Source of the DNA: JAGNLA01 sp964472265
Lineage (GTDB): Bacteria > Caldisericota > Caldisericia > JAAYUI01
Direction of reading: 5' to 3'
DNA length: 13,193 bases
NCBI GenBank assembly: GCA_964472265.1
Contig: CAYYJO010000056.1
Coordinates: forward strand, 1-13,193
Part shown: positions 6,243 through 13,192 of the stretch, piece after piece
Layout: every line of letters starts with the position of its first letter
Position numbering within the stretch: position 1 is the first letter of the stretch
Program-made: the position numbers and the translations under genes
Notes under the pieces: generated by a model
What the model was told of the DNA's origin: nothing
Database searches by the model: none
What the model saw: the letters and a program-made list of their open reading frames with translations, nothing else

Positions 6243-6250
6243 GCTAAAAT
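6243..6250 (+). promoter_or_regulatory. Extended -10 promoter of the CPBP protease gene
   Basis: TGC followed by TAAAAT (6245-6250) ends 7 bp before the ATG at 6258. The -35 region is weak (TTTAAT, 6222-6227, 17-bp spacing). The start point would fall at or next to the ATG, predicting a leaderless mRNA. No ribosome binding site is present. Confidence 0.5.
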
Positions 6251-6257
6251 ATTACCC

Positions 6258-7091
6258 ATGGATTTTTTCGACATACTCAAACTACTCCTGATTCTTGCCT
6301 GTGGCCCAGGACTCATGTTTCTTCTTGGGCTTGTGCAAAAGCGCACGAAAAGGCACCTTTCGTGGTCACAAAAAACCATCCTCAACGCCATTGGCTCGGT
6401 CGTGCTGGCGCTGCCAATCATTTATCTTGGTTTACCGTTTAGTATCGTGTCGATTGAAAATCTCGGTGTAAACAGGTTTGTGTGGTGGTGGTTGCCAGCT
6501 TCGCTTGGTTTTGCGGTAGCTCTTATACTTCTGAATGCCGGCATTGCCCTCGGTTACCAGAGATTATTCAGGATCGATGAATCAAAGCTCGTATCATTTA
6601 AGCGCGCCAACTATTTCAACAAAATGTCCAAATCAAAAAAGAACATGACTCTGACAGTAATTTTTGGTGGAATCATCGCCCCCTTGTGTGAAGAGCTTTA
6701 TTTCAGGGGATTGCTGCTCACGTTTTTCCTTATGTTTTTCAATCCATGGATCGGAATTGCTGCCACATCAATTGTATTTGGACTTGCACACTTTGACTCG
6801 GTCGGTGTGATTGTGACAGGAATAATTGACGGTGTCGCACTCTCTCTGGTCTTCATTTTCACCGGATCACTGTGGGTGCCGGTTCTCGTTCATATCTTCA
6901 ACAATTCAATCGGGCTTGTGGCTTTTGCCATCGAAAACGCCAAGGTTAAAGACGAATCCCAAAATGATGGAAACACATTCGGTCAATCTGTTTCAAATGA
7001 TTGCGACACTGATATAATTGCGGATGAAGAAAGGCAGGCATGCAATGAAGAGGAGATTCAAATTCGACCAGACCAAGACACCGCTTGTTGA
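6258..7091 (+). CDS. CPBP-family intramembrane metalloprotease (Abi/CAAX-like)
   Basis: This is a predicted multi-pass membrane glutamic/metallo-type protease related to Rce1 CAAX proteases and bacteriocin-immunity proteins. The 277 residues contain the three family motifs within membrane helices: EELYFRG (E145, E146, R150), FGLAH (F174, H178) and HIFNN (H212, N216). Hydrophobic segments start at the N terminus (DILKLLLILACGPGLMFLLG) and recur to about residue 230. The last ~50 residues are a hydrophilic, acidic tail with no recognised motif. The ATG at 6258 is preferred over an upstream frame extension to 6138, because the extension runs over the divergent promoter region and the peptidase start, and MDFFDILK begins the first helix directly. 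No Shine-Dalgarno is seen, and a -10 box lies 7 bp upstream. The tail overlaps the next gene by 47 nt. Substrate unknown. Confidence 0.88.
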   Translation: MDFFDILKLLLILACGPGLMFLLGLVQKRTKRHLSWSQKTILNAIGSVVLALPIIYLGLPFSIVSIENLGVNRFVWWWLPASLGFAVALILLNAGIALGYQRLFRIDESKLVSFKRANYFNKMSKSKKNMTLTVIFGGIIAPLCEELYFRGLLLTFFLMFFNPWIGIAATSIVFGLAHFDSVGVIVTGIIDGVALSLVFIFTGSLWVPVLVHIFNNSIGLVAFAIENAKVKDESQNDGNTFGQSVSNDCDTDIIADEERQACNEEEIQIRPDQDTAC

Positions 7092-8499
7092 TGCGGTAAT
7101 TGATTATATCGGACAAAACAGGCTTCCCTTCCACATGCCGGGCCACGAGCGCGGCGGAGCCATTCCTGAACCGTTGAAGGAGTGGTTTGGAGAAAAGCTT
7201 TTCCTCTGGGATCTAACAGAAGTCCAGCACATGGACTACCTCCACCATGCCGAAGGTGTCATTGCCGATGCAATGAAGCTTGCAGCCGACGCTTTTGGCG
7301 TCAGGGAAACAAAGTTCCTCATCAACGGCACAACCGTTGGCGTTCAGGCAATGATGCTCTCGTCGGTTCTACCTGGCGAAAAGATCATTCTCCAGAGAAA
7401 CTCCCACCGCTGCACAGTTGGTGGTCTGATACTGGGTTCGCTTGAGCCAATCTACATCCATCCAGAGTACAACGAGGATTTTCGTGAATACACCTCGGTT
7501 TCAACCGAAACACTCGGCAAGGCGATCAAGAGCCACCCGTCTGCAAAGGCGGTATTGTTGACAACACCGAACTATTTCGGTCTTGCCTCCGACATCCAGA
7601 CGCTCTCTTCAATGGCGACAATCAAGGGTTTCAGGGTGCTTGTCGATGAGGCTCACGGCGCTCATTTCCCGTTCCATCCCGACATGCCGGTTTCAGCAGT
7701 TGAATGTGACGTCGATCTGGTCACGCACTCTGCCCACAAAACCTTACCGACACTAACCCAGACTTCATGGCTCCACGTTGTCACGGAAAGGGCTGCCTCA
7801 GACAGGCTTATGATGTATCTGACAGTTCTCCAGTCCTCATCGCCATCCTACATTTTCATGTCGGCGCTGGATGCGTGCAGGCGTTTCATGGTCGAGCTTG
7901 GGACTGAAAGACTCGGTCAGGCGCTTGAAATGGCAGACTGGCTCAGAGACGAAATAAACAAGATTCCAGGCCTTCACTGCCCGGGTAGCGATGTGGTTGG
8001 AAAATCAGGCGTTGTCGGTTTTGACAGGACAAAAATTACCATCAGGGTTTCAGACCTTGGCCTCACCGGCTGGGAAGCCGAACGAATACTGAACGACGAA
8101 TACAACGTTGAAATCGAGCTTTCTGATTCAGACAACATCCTTCTGTTTATAACCGTTGGCACAAAATGGGAAAACGTTAAAGCACTTGTTCCCAAGCTCC
8201 AGCAGATGGCGTCGAAGAAGTACAACTCCAGGCCAGTCAAGCGTTTCCCACTCCCCGAAATCCCACCGCTGGAAATACTGCCCACAAAAGCTGCAGCAGC
8301 CGACGCCTGCATGATTTCGCTTGACGAGGCTGTTGGGCGTGTGAGCGCTGACGTCGTAGCACCTTACCCGCCAGGCATCCCCGTGCTCATTCATGGAGAA
8401 ATGATCACCCAGAACATCGTGGACTTCATCAGACAAGTAAACGAAAGCGGAGCACTGGTGCAAGGTGTTCATGAGAACATGTTGAGGGTGGTCAAATAG
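7045..8499 (+). CDS. Orn/Lys/Arg decarboxylase family protein (fold-type I PLP enzyme)
   Basis: Members of this family decarboxylate arginine, lysine or ornithine to agmatine, cadaverine or putrescine, feeding polyamine synthesis. The 484 residues resemble the compact Bacillus SpeA/YaaO type rather than the ~750-residue inducible enterobacterial enzymes. The N-terminal TPLVDAVIDY and PFHMPGHERGG blocks are typical. PLP-site features are DEAHGAH (201-207) and the Schiff-base lysine K232 in THSAHKTLPT. A C-terminal domain with a conserved PYPPGIPVLIHGE stretch ends the protein. Substrate cannot be decided from sequence alone. Three in-frame starts exist: TTG 7018, ATG 7024 and ATG 7045. The last is preferred, with AGG 6 nt and AAGG 10 nt upstream, and it still overlaps the CPBP gene by 47 nt. 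The stop overlaps the convergent EFR1 gene by 8 bp. Confidence 0.92.
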   Translation: MKRRFKFDQTKTPLVDAVIDYIGQNRLPFHMPGHERGGAIPEPLKEWFGEKLFLWDLTEVQHMDYLHHAEGVIADAMKLAADAFGVRETKFLINGTTVGVQAMMLSSVLPGEKIILQRNSHRCTVGGLILGSLEPIYIHPEYNEDFREYTSVSTETLGKAIKSHPSAKAVLLTTPNYFGLASDIQTLSSMATIKGFRVLVDEAHGAHFPFHPDMPVSAVECDVDLVTHSAHKTLPTLTQTSWLHVVTERAASDRLMMYLTVLQSSSPSYIFMSALDACRRFMVELGTERLGQALEMADWLRDEINKIPGLHCPGSDVVGKSGVVGFDRTKITIRVSDLGLTGWEAERILNDEYNVEIELSDSDNILLFITVGTKWENVKALVPKLQQMASKKYNSRPVKRFPLPEIPPLEILPTKAAAADACMISLDEAVGRVSADVVAPYPPGIPVLIHGEMITQNIVDFIRQVNESGALVQGVHENMLRVVK

Positions 8500-9262
8500 C
8501 AACCTTCCTGTAACGAACCTTGCCTTTGGTGCCGAAGCTGTCGATGGCATCGACTGGGCAGATGTTGATGCAGCCATAGCAGGCAGCACACGGTTTTTTG
8601 TATATCGGGAAATCTGTCATGGTCAAAGCTCCTGAAGGGCAATTCTTCACACACATGCCACACTTTGTGCACTTTGATTTGTTGATTTTTATGCCGTAGG
8701 AAATGCCAATCATCGGTTTTGTGTAGAATGGGACAATCATATCAAACCACGACCATTTATATGGAAGAACCTTGTCCGGTTGAACTTTTCCGGTTACAGC
8801 ATCGATGATGTGGCTGACAAAGTTGGGGATGTCAATTTTGTCGGTGGATTCGGCATAGTCCTTTTCGAGAAGTGGCATGTGCTTTTCAGAGCGTGCAAAA
8901 GTCCAGGTTTCAAAGGCCTGTGTCATTCCAATTGCCACCAAGTCAACATTTTTCTTCCTGAGTTCAAGCCACAGCCTTCTGACAGCGTTTGAGGGCTGGC
9001 CGGCGTAATTTGCAAAAACAAAACTTTTTTTGCCTTTCATATTTGGCAGGTTTCTGACCCATTGAACAATAAGCCACTGGGGCGACCAGCAGTAAACTGG
9101 AAAGCAAATCCCGAAAAAGTCACAGCCATCGGGGTTTGGTGGCATGGTTTTGAAACTAAACACCTCGGAGTCAATCGAAAGAGCTTTCAGGGCTTCAACA
9201 AGCTTGCCGGTCAGATGCCTTGTGTTTCCTGAACCTGAAAATGAGTAGATTTTTGCTTTCAT
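8492..9262 (-). CDS. EFR1-family flavodoxin-ferredoxin protein
   Basis: This 256-residue electron carrier joins a flavodoxin-like domain to a two-cluster ferredoxin domain. The N-terminal FSGSGNT (8-14) is the FMN phosphate-binding loop. FGICFPVYCWSPQ and FANYAGQPSN fit the flavodoxin fold. The C terminus carries two 4Fe-4S motifs: C198-x2-C201-x2-C204-x3-C208-P and C225-x2-C228-x2-C231-x3-C235-P. Such proteins occur mainly in anaerobes as low-potential electron shuttles; the specific partner is unknown. The ATG at 9262 has AGGAG 7 nt upstream. It lies about 20 nt after the terminator that closes the cyclophilin genes, so transcription may depend on read-through. Its 3' end overlaps the convergent decarboxylase gene by 8 bp with no terminator between. 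Confidence 0.92.
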   Translation of the reverse strand: MKAKIYSFSGSGNTRHLTGKLVEALKALSIDSEVFSFKTMPPNPDGCDFFGICFPVYCWSPQWLIVQWVRNLPNMKGKKSFVFANYAGQPSNAVRRLWLELRKKNVDLVAIGMTQAFETWTFARSEKHMPLLEKDYAESTDKIDIPNFVSHIIDAVTGKVQPDKVLPYKWSWFDMIVPFYTKPMIGISYGIKINKSKCTKCGMCVKNCPSGALTMTDFPIYKKPCAACYGCINICPVDAIDSFGTKGKVRYRKVAI

Positions 9263-9282
9263 GGTAGCTCCTTAAAAAGTGC

Positions 9283-9309
9283 AAAAGCCAGCATTGGCTT
9301 GCTGGCTTT
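9283..9309 (-). terminator. Intrinsic terminator between the fourth cyclophilin gene and the EFR1 gene
   Basis: On the minus strand AAAGCCAGC and GCTGGCTTT pair over 9 bp (arms at 9301-9309 and 9284-9292) with an 8-nt loop and then a T run. It starts 21 nt after the cyclophilin stop and ends about 20 nt before the EFR1 ATG, leaving no space for a separate promoter. Confidence 0.85.
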
Positions 9310-9330
9310 ACTCGTATCAACATTTTGTAG

Positions 9331-9927
9331 TTACTTGTCTGTAACCTGAATAGAGATGATTTTTACTGATTGCTGCGGAATTTTCACGTTTGCTTCTTCG
9401 TTTTTTACCGTTGGCACCTGGCTGATTTTGTCACAAATCTCAAGCCCATCTGTTACAACGGCAAAAGTCGTGTAGTTTTCACCAATTTTTTGGTTGTCAA
9501 CAAGCAGGATGCAGAAAATCGACGAGTTCGCAGACAAGCCGGAATTTGGAAGGAAAACGCAACCTCTTGTGGAATTTTTGAATGTCTTTTCAAACGGTAT
9601 TGTTGCATATGGCTTTCCAAGGCCGTTGTTGAACGGATCGCCGGCTTGGATGAAAAATCCTGGCTCGACATTGTAAAAATTAAGTCCCTGATAGATTGGC
9701 ATGACGTTTCCATCGTTTTGCTTCACGCCTCTGCACCACTCAAGGAATTTTTCGCATGTCTTTGGTGCGTTGTAGGTTAGAAGCTGCATTGTGAACGATC
9801 CTTCGGTTGTGTTGAAGGTTATCTTTGGGAAATCGTCAGGCTTTTCATCCGAGTAGCTCTCCATGCCTGTGCAAGAGGCGAGGAAAACAAATGCCAGAGC
9901 AACGAAAATCAGTTTTCTACTTGACAT
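9331..9927 (-). CDS. Degenerate cyclophilin-like lipoprotein
   Basis: The 198-residue protein has a lipoprotein signal peptide (MSSRKLIFVALAFVF, lipobox LASC, acylated Cys19) and a cyclophilin-like domain (about 34-196). Compared with its neighbours, the key residues are lost. FHRV has become FYNV (84-87), so the catalytic Arg is Asn86; QGGD is QAGD; and the SQFFI strand reads SSIFCI. Prolyl isomerase activity is therefore doubtful, and it may keep only peptide-binding or a structural role. It contains four extra-signal Cys residues (58, 65, and later CVFL, IFCI) that the active paralogues lack. The ATG at 9927 is chosen over TTG 9945 because it starts the signal peptide. It overlaps the upstream cyclophilin stop by 11 nt, so the two are translationally coupled. 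The family call is sound; the function is unknown. Confidence 0.8.
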   Translation of the reverse strand: MSSRKLIFVALAFVFLASCTGMESYSDEKPDDFPKITFNTTEGSFTMQLLTYNAPKTCEKFLEWCRGVKQNDGNVMPIYQGLNFYNVEPGFFIQAGDPFNNGLGKPYATIPFEKTFKNSTRGCVFLPNSGLSANSSIFCILLVDNQKIGENYTTFAVVTDGLEICDKISQVPTVKNEEANVKIPQQSVKIISIQVTDK

Positions 9928-10570
9928 AGGCCTTCTGGATGACAACCGGTGTCACCGGCTTCTCGCCATTTGTCGGTGTGTTTTCAATCTTGTCGATAAC
10001 ATCCAATCCTTTTGTGACCTGGCCGAAAGCTATGAATCCCTGGGTATCGAGACCTGGATTGTCGATTGTGTTGATGAAGAACTGCATGTCTGACTGGGTC
10101 ACGCCTGCATTCGAGGAAGCCATCGCTATTGTCCCTCTTAGGTTCTTGTGGGTCTTGACTCCTGACATTTTCATGGTTCCGCCACCTGAACCGTTACCTG
10201 CCGGATCGCCGCCCTGGACGACAAAGTTTTTCACGATCCTGTGGAATGTCAGACCGTCGTATGCTTTTGAATTTACTTTGTCGATCATGTTGGCAGATTC
10301 TATGGTTGTGTCACCGAAAAGGGTTACTTCGTAGGTGCCAAGCGATGTCTCAAAAACTATGGTCTTAGCAAGTTCGCCTTCTGGGACCTTTGTGTCTGTC
10401 TTTGGCGGTTCAACCGGCTGATCCTGCTTTTCAATGGTGATGTCCGAGTAGGCCGGGCCGACTCTGTTTGTCGTGTCTTCCGACGCACCGATCTGGGTTG
10501 TGGTTCCACCACAAGTTGCCAAACCTGCCACAACGATTGCCATCAATGCCAGTGCCAAGAATTTTTTCAT
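9917..10570 (-). CDS. Cyclophilin-type peptidyl-prolyl isomerase, lipoprotein
   Basis: This predicted cell-envelope prolyl cis-trans isomerase would aid folding of exported proteins. The 217 residues comprise a signal peptide (MKKFLALALMAIVVAG) with a lipobox reading LATC (Cys20; Thr at -1 is less usual), and a Thr/Pro/Glu-rich linker to about residue 68. A compact bacterial cyclophilin domain follows: FHRIV with catalytic R111, QGGDPAG, GTIAMASS, QFFIN and FIAFGQVTKG. All core catalytic residues appear present. The ATG at 10570 has GGAGG 5 nt upstream. The gene starts 77 nt after the previous cyclophilin; that gap holds a possible -35 TTGAAA but no clear -10. Its 3' end overlaps the next, degenerate cyclophilin by 11 nt. 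Confidence 0.92.
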   Translation of the reverse strand: MKKFLALALMAIVVAGLATCGGTTTQIGASEDTTNRVGPAYSDITIEKQDQPVEPPKTDTKVPEGELAKTIVFETSLGTYEVTLFGDTTIESANMIDKVNSKAYDGLTFHRIVKNFVVQGGDPAGNGSGGGTMKMSGVKTHKNLRGTIAMASSNAGVTQSDMQFFINTIDNPGLDTQGFIAFGQVTKGLDVIDKIENTPTNGEKPVTPVVIQKAYVK

Positions 10571-10647
10571 GCATTCCTCCAGTTAGCTGTTCGGATTAGA
10601 ACTTACTATTTTTGCACTTTTTTTCAAGCTTCGGGCAGTTAACCGGA

Positions 10648-11136
10648 TTACTTGACCCAAACTTTGGTCATGACAACTTTTTCAACCGGTGACGACATGG
10701 CACCGTCATTGCCCCTGACGCATCTGACGTTCTCAATTTTTTCGATAACGTCATAACCTTTTGTGACCTTGCCGAACGCCACAAAACCGTAGTCGTCAAG
10801 CCTTACATTGTCGGCTGTGTTGATGAAAAACTGTGCGTCCGACTGGTCGGTGATCGGTTTGTTTCTGGAGCCTGATGCCATCGAGATCGTACCCTTTACG
10901 TTTGAATTCTTGCCGATTGGATCCATCTTCATTTCACCACCGCCCATGCCGGTTCCCTGTGGGTCTCCGCCCTGGATCACAAAACCGTTTACAACACGGT
11001 GAAATGTTAGATTGTTATAAAACCCTGATTTCGCCTTTGTGATAAGATTGTTTGTAGCAACCGGTGTGCTATCTTCCAGAGTCACCTCGAACGTTCCATG
11101 ATTTGTTTCAAATACTACCGTTTTTTCTTCAGCCAT
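10648..11136 (-). CDS. Cyclophilin-type peptidyl-prolyl isomerase, cytoplasmic
   Basis: This 162-residue single-domain cyclophilin has no signal peptide and so should be cytosolic. It carries FHRVV with catalytic R47, VIQGGDPQGTGMGGGE, GTISMASG, SDAQFFIN and FVAFGKVTKG. It shares long identical blocks with the next upstream lipoprotein cyclophilin (GFYNNLTFHRVV, PITDQSDAQFF, SSPVEKVV, a Cys after IENV), pointing to a fairly recent tandem duplication with loss or gain of the signal and linker. The ATG at 11136 is supported by AGGAGG 5 nt upstream. An in-frame ATG at 11178 is rejected because it sits inside a terminator hairpin and lacks a ribosome binding site. No promoter fits between that terminator and the gene, so expression probably depends on read-through. 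Confidence 0.93.
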   Translation of the reverse strand: MAEEKTVVFETNHGTFEVTLEDSTPVATNNLITKAKSGFYNNLTFHRVVNGFVIQGGDPQGTGMGGGEMKMDPIGKNSNVKGTISMASGSRNKPITDQSDAQFFINTADNVRLDDYGFVAFGKVTKGYDVIEKIENVRCVRGNDGAMSSPVEKVVMTKVWVK

Positions 11137-11151
11137 TTTTCCTCCTAAATT

Positions 11152-11185
11152 AAAAACCGCAACGCAGTCATGCTGCATTGCGGTT
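11152..11185 (-). terminator. Strong intrinsic terminator between two cyclophilin genes
   Basis: On the minus strand AACCGCAATGCAG and CTGCGTTGCGGTT pair over 13 bp (one wobble) around loop CATGA, then TTTTT. It begins about 17 nt after the upstream cyclophilin stop. It ends about 6 nt before the ribosome binding site of the next gene. Confidence 0.9.
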
Positions 11186-11202
11186 TGTTTGGTTCATCGA
11201 GC

Positions 11203-11934
11203 TTACTTTACGTATGCTTTTGTGATGACAACTTTTTCAACCGGGCTTGAGTTTGCGCCGTCTGCGCCTGGCCCACACTGGACATTTTCGATCTTCTCGA
11301 TTGCGTCATATCCGGCTGTAACCTTACCGAATGCGATGAAGCCCATTCCGTCAAGGAAAGTGTTGTCGTTTGTATTGAAGAAGAACTGTGCATCTGACTG
11401 GTCAGTGATTGGCTGAGCCTGGCTTGAGGATGCCATTGCGATTGTGCCCTTGAGGTTTGAGTGTCCGCCTATTGGATCAACGCCCATTTGGCCGCCGCCC
11501 ATGCCTGTTCCCTGTGGATCGCCGCCCTGAATGACGAAGCCCTTGACAACGCGGTGGAATGTGAGGTTGTTGTAGAAACCGGCTTTGACCTTGTCGATCA
11601 TGTTCTGAGAAGCGATTGGTGTGTCGCTGTAAACGCCGAATTCGATGTTGCCATGGTTGGTCTCAAAAACGATTGTTGCCATGAACTCGCCTGATGCCGG
11701 CTGTTCAGTCTTTTCTTCTGTCTTTGTTTCCTGCTCGGTTGCTTCGGTCTTTTCTTCCGTTGCTTCCTGCTTTGTCTCTTCGGTCTTCGGTTCTTCCTTG
11801 ACCTGCTCGGTTGTTTCTGTCTTGGTTGTGTCTGTGTTTGCGACTTCTTCAGTCTTTTCTCCGCATGCAGCAAACATTGCCACCATTGAGAAGGCGAGGA
11901 GAAGAGCAGCAAATATTGTTACGAACTTTTTCAT
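11203..11934 (-). CDS. Cyclophilin-type peptidyl-prolyl isomerase, lipoprotein with Thr/Glu-rich linker
   Basis: The 243-residue envelope prolyl isomerase starts with a lipoprotein signal peptide (MKKFVTIFAALLLAFS, lipobox FAAC, Cys24; residue +2 is Gly). Residues 25-84 form a low-complexity stretch made almost only of Thr, Glu, Lys and Gln, probably an extended tether holding the catalytic domain away from the membrane. The cyclophilin domain (85-243) has FHRVV with catalytic R128, VIQGGDPQGTGMGGGQ, GTIAMASS, DAQFFFN and FIAFGKVTAG. It is the closest relative of the cytoplasmic paralogue next to it. The gene starts 22 nt after the rpsA stop, with AAAGGA about 11 nt upstream of the ATG, so it is probably co-transcribed with rpsA. 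A strong terminator follows its stop. Confidence 0.93.
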   Translation of the reverse strand: MKKFVTIFAALLLAFSMVAMFAACGEKTEEVANTDTTKTETTEQVKEEPKTEETKQEATEEKTEATEQETKTEEKTEQPASGEFMATIVFETNHGNIEFGVYSDTPIASQNMIDKVKAGFYNNLTFHRVVKGFVIQGGDPQGTGMGGGQMGVDPIGGHSNLKGTIAMASSSQAQPITDQSDAQFFFNTNDNTFLDGMGFIAFGKVTAGYDAIEKIENVQCGPGADGANSSPVEKVVITKAYVK

Positions 11935-11956
11935 TTATGTTTGTTCCTTTCGATTA

Positions 11957-13192
11957 TCAGTTGTTGTCGTCGAGCTCTTTTTCGAGTTCGTCGTAGTCTG
12001 CTTTCAAAACATTGATGTTTTCGCGCTCAAGGTCTGATTCGGACATGACCCTGACCGATCTGTCGGCGCCTTCACGGGCAAATTCGCGAAGATACTGTTC
12101 TTCTTCGGATTCTGTCTGTTCCTGGCGTCTGAACCTTGGCTGGCGTTCCGGTGCCGGAAGCGTTGCCTTGATTGAGAGTCTGATCTTTCTTTCCGGAACC
12201 CTGATGTCGATGATCTTGCATGAAACAGTCTGACCTTCATGGATCTCTGTATCGATGCGCTCGACCCTGTGGTGTGCAACCTGTGAGATGTGGAGAAGGC
12301 CCGAGACACCTTCTTCAATCTCGATGACGGCGCCAAACTTCAGGAGTCTGGTCACTGTGCCTTCGACAACGTCGCCAACAGAGTACTTGTACGGGACAAG
12401 ATCCCACGGATGTGGCTGTGCCTGGCGGAGTGAAAGGCTTATTCTGCCTTCGTCATCTGATTTTTTGATGACCTTAACGTTGACTTTCTGCTTCTTCTTG
12501 AGAACTTCCTGCGGGGTCTTTCTGGAACCCCATGTAAGTTCTGAAAGATGGATGAGGCCTTCAACGCCTTCGCCAAGTTCGACGAATGCGCCAAATTCTA
12601 CGAGGCCGACAACGGTTCCTTCGTAAATTTCGCCAACAGAAAGCTGGTCGATGAACTCTTTTTTCCTTCTGTCACGGTCATTTTCGAGGATTTCCTTCTG
12701 TGAGCAGACGACCCTGCGGGTTGGCTTCTCGACCTCGATGACCCTTACTTTCATTTGTTTTCCAACCCATTTTGCCGGATCGGTGTTACGATTGAGATCT
12801 ATCATTGAGCGTGGCACAAAAGCGGTCACTCCGACATCTACCAGAATTCCGCCCTTGACGGCTTTCCTTCCGATGGTTTCGATGACTTCGCCCTTCTCCT
12901 TCATCTCGGTGAGTTTGTCCCAGATGAGTTCGAAATCGGCTCTCTTCTTTGAGAGGATGATGTTGCCCTCGTCATCTGATGTTTTGACGACCTTGCAAGA
13001 GATCTTGTCACCTGTGTTGTACAGTTTTGACAATGGTTCTCCATGGGTTTCGATCTCTGCCCTCGGAATGAAGCCTTCCGACTTCTGTCCGATGTCAACA
13101 AGAAGACCGTCGTCCATAACCTTGACCACCAGTGCTTCTATGAGCTGGTTTCTGTCAAGTGACTTGAGGTCGAAGTCAAGGGCTGACTTCAT
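11957..13192 (-). CDS. rpsA: Ribosomal protein S1 (four S1 domains), 5' end at or beyond window edge
   Basis: S1 binds mRNA and helps load it onto the 30S subunit. The visible 411 residues hold four S1/OB-fold repeats at roughly 15-85, 99-172, 187-257 and 273-343. Repeats 3 and 4 show the classic GxVxxxxxFGAxVEL/IEEGVxGLxHxS pattern, and QPHPWD follows repeat 3 as in other S1 proteins. An acidic, charged tail (about 350-411) ends in ELDDNN. The four-domain layout matches the shorter Firmicutes-type S1 rather than the six-domain proteobacterial form. An ATG lies at 13192, one base from the edge. It could be the true start or an internal Met, because no upstream sequence is available to show a ribosome binding site. 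The stop is 22 nt before the first cyclophilin gene, suggesting an rpsA-cyclophilin operon. Confidence 0.92.
   Translation of the reverse strand: MKSALDFDLKSLDRNQLIEALVVKVMDDGLLVDIGQKSEGFIPRAEIETHGEPLSKLYNTGDKISCKVVKTSDDEGNIILSKKRADFELIWDKLTEMKEKGEVIETIGRKAVKGGILVDVGVTAFVPRSMIDLNRNTDPAKWVGKQMKVRVIEVEKPTRRVVCSQKEILENDRDRRKKEFIDQLSVGEIYEGTVVGLVEFGAFVELGEGVEGLIHLSELTWGSRKTPQEVLKKKQKVNVKVIKKSDDEGRISLSLRQAQPHPWDLVPYKYSVGDVVEGTVTRLLKFGAVIEIEEGVSGLLHISQVAHHRVERIDTEIHEGQTVSCKIIDIRVPERKIRLSIKATLPAPERQPRFRRQEQTESEEEQYLREFAREGADRSVRVMSESDLERENINVLKADYDELEKELDDNN

Noticed and set aside
11137..11178. Longer start (ATG 11178) for the cytoplasmic cyclophilin
   Set aside because: The extra codons lie in the terminator hairpin. 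The ATG at 11136 has an ideal AGGAGG and begins just before the conserved domain.
2751..11934. Proline theme: two tRNA-Pro genes, prolyl oligopeptidase and four prolyl isomerase-type genes in one window
   Set aside because: The genes are on different strands in separate transcription units and belong to different processes. Coincidence is the simplest explanation unless the cluster is conserved in relatives.
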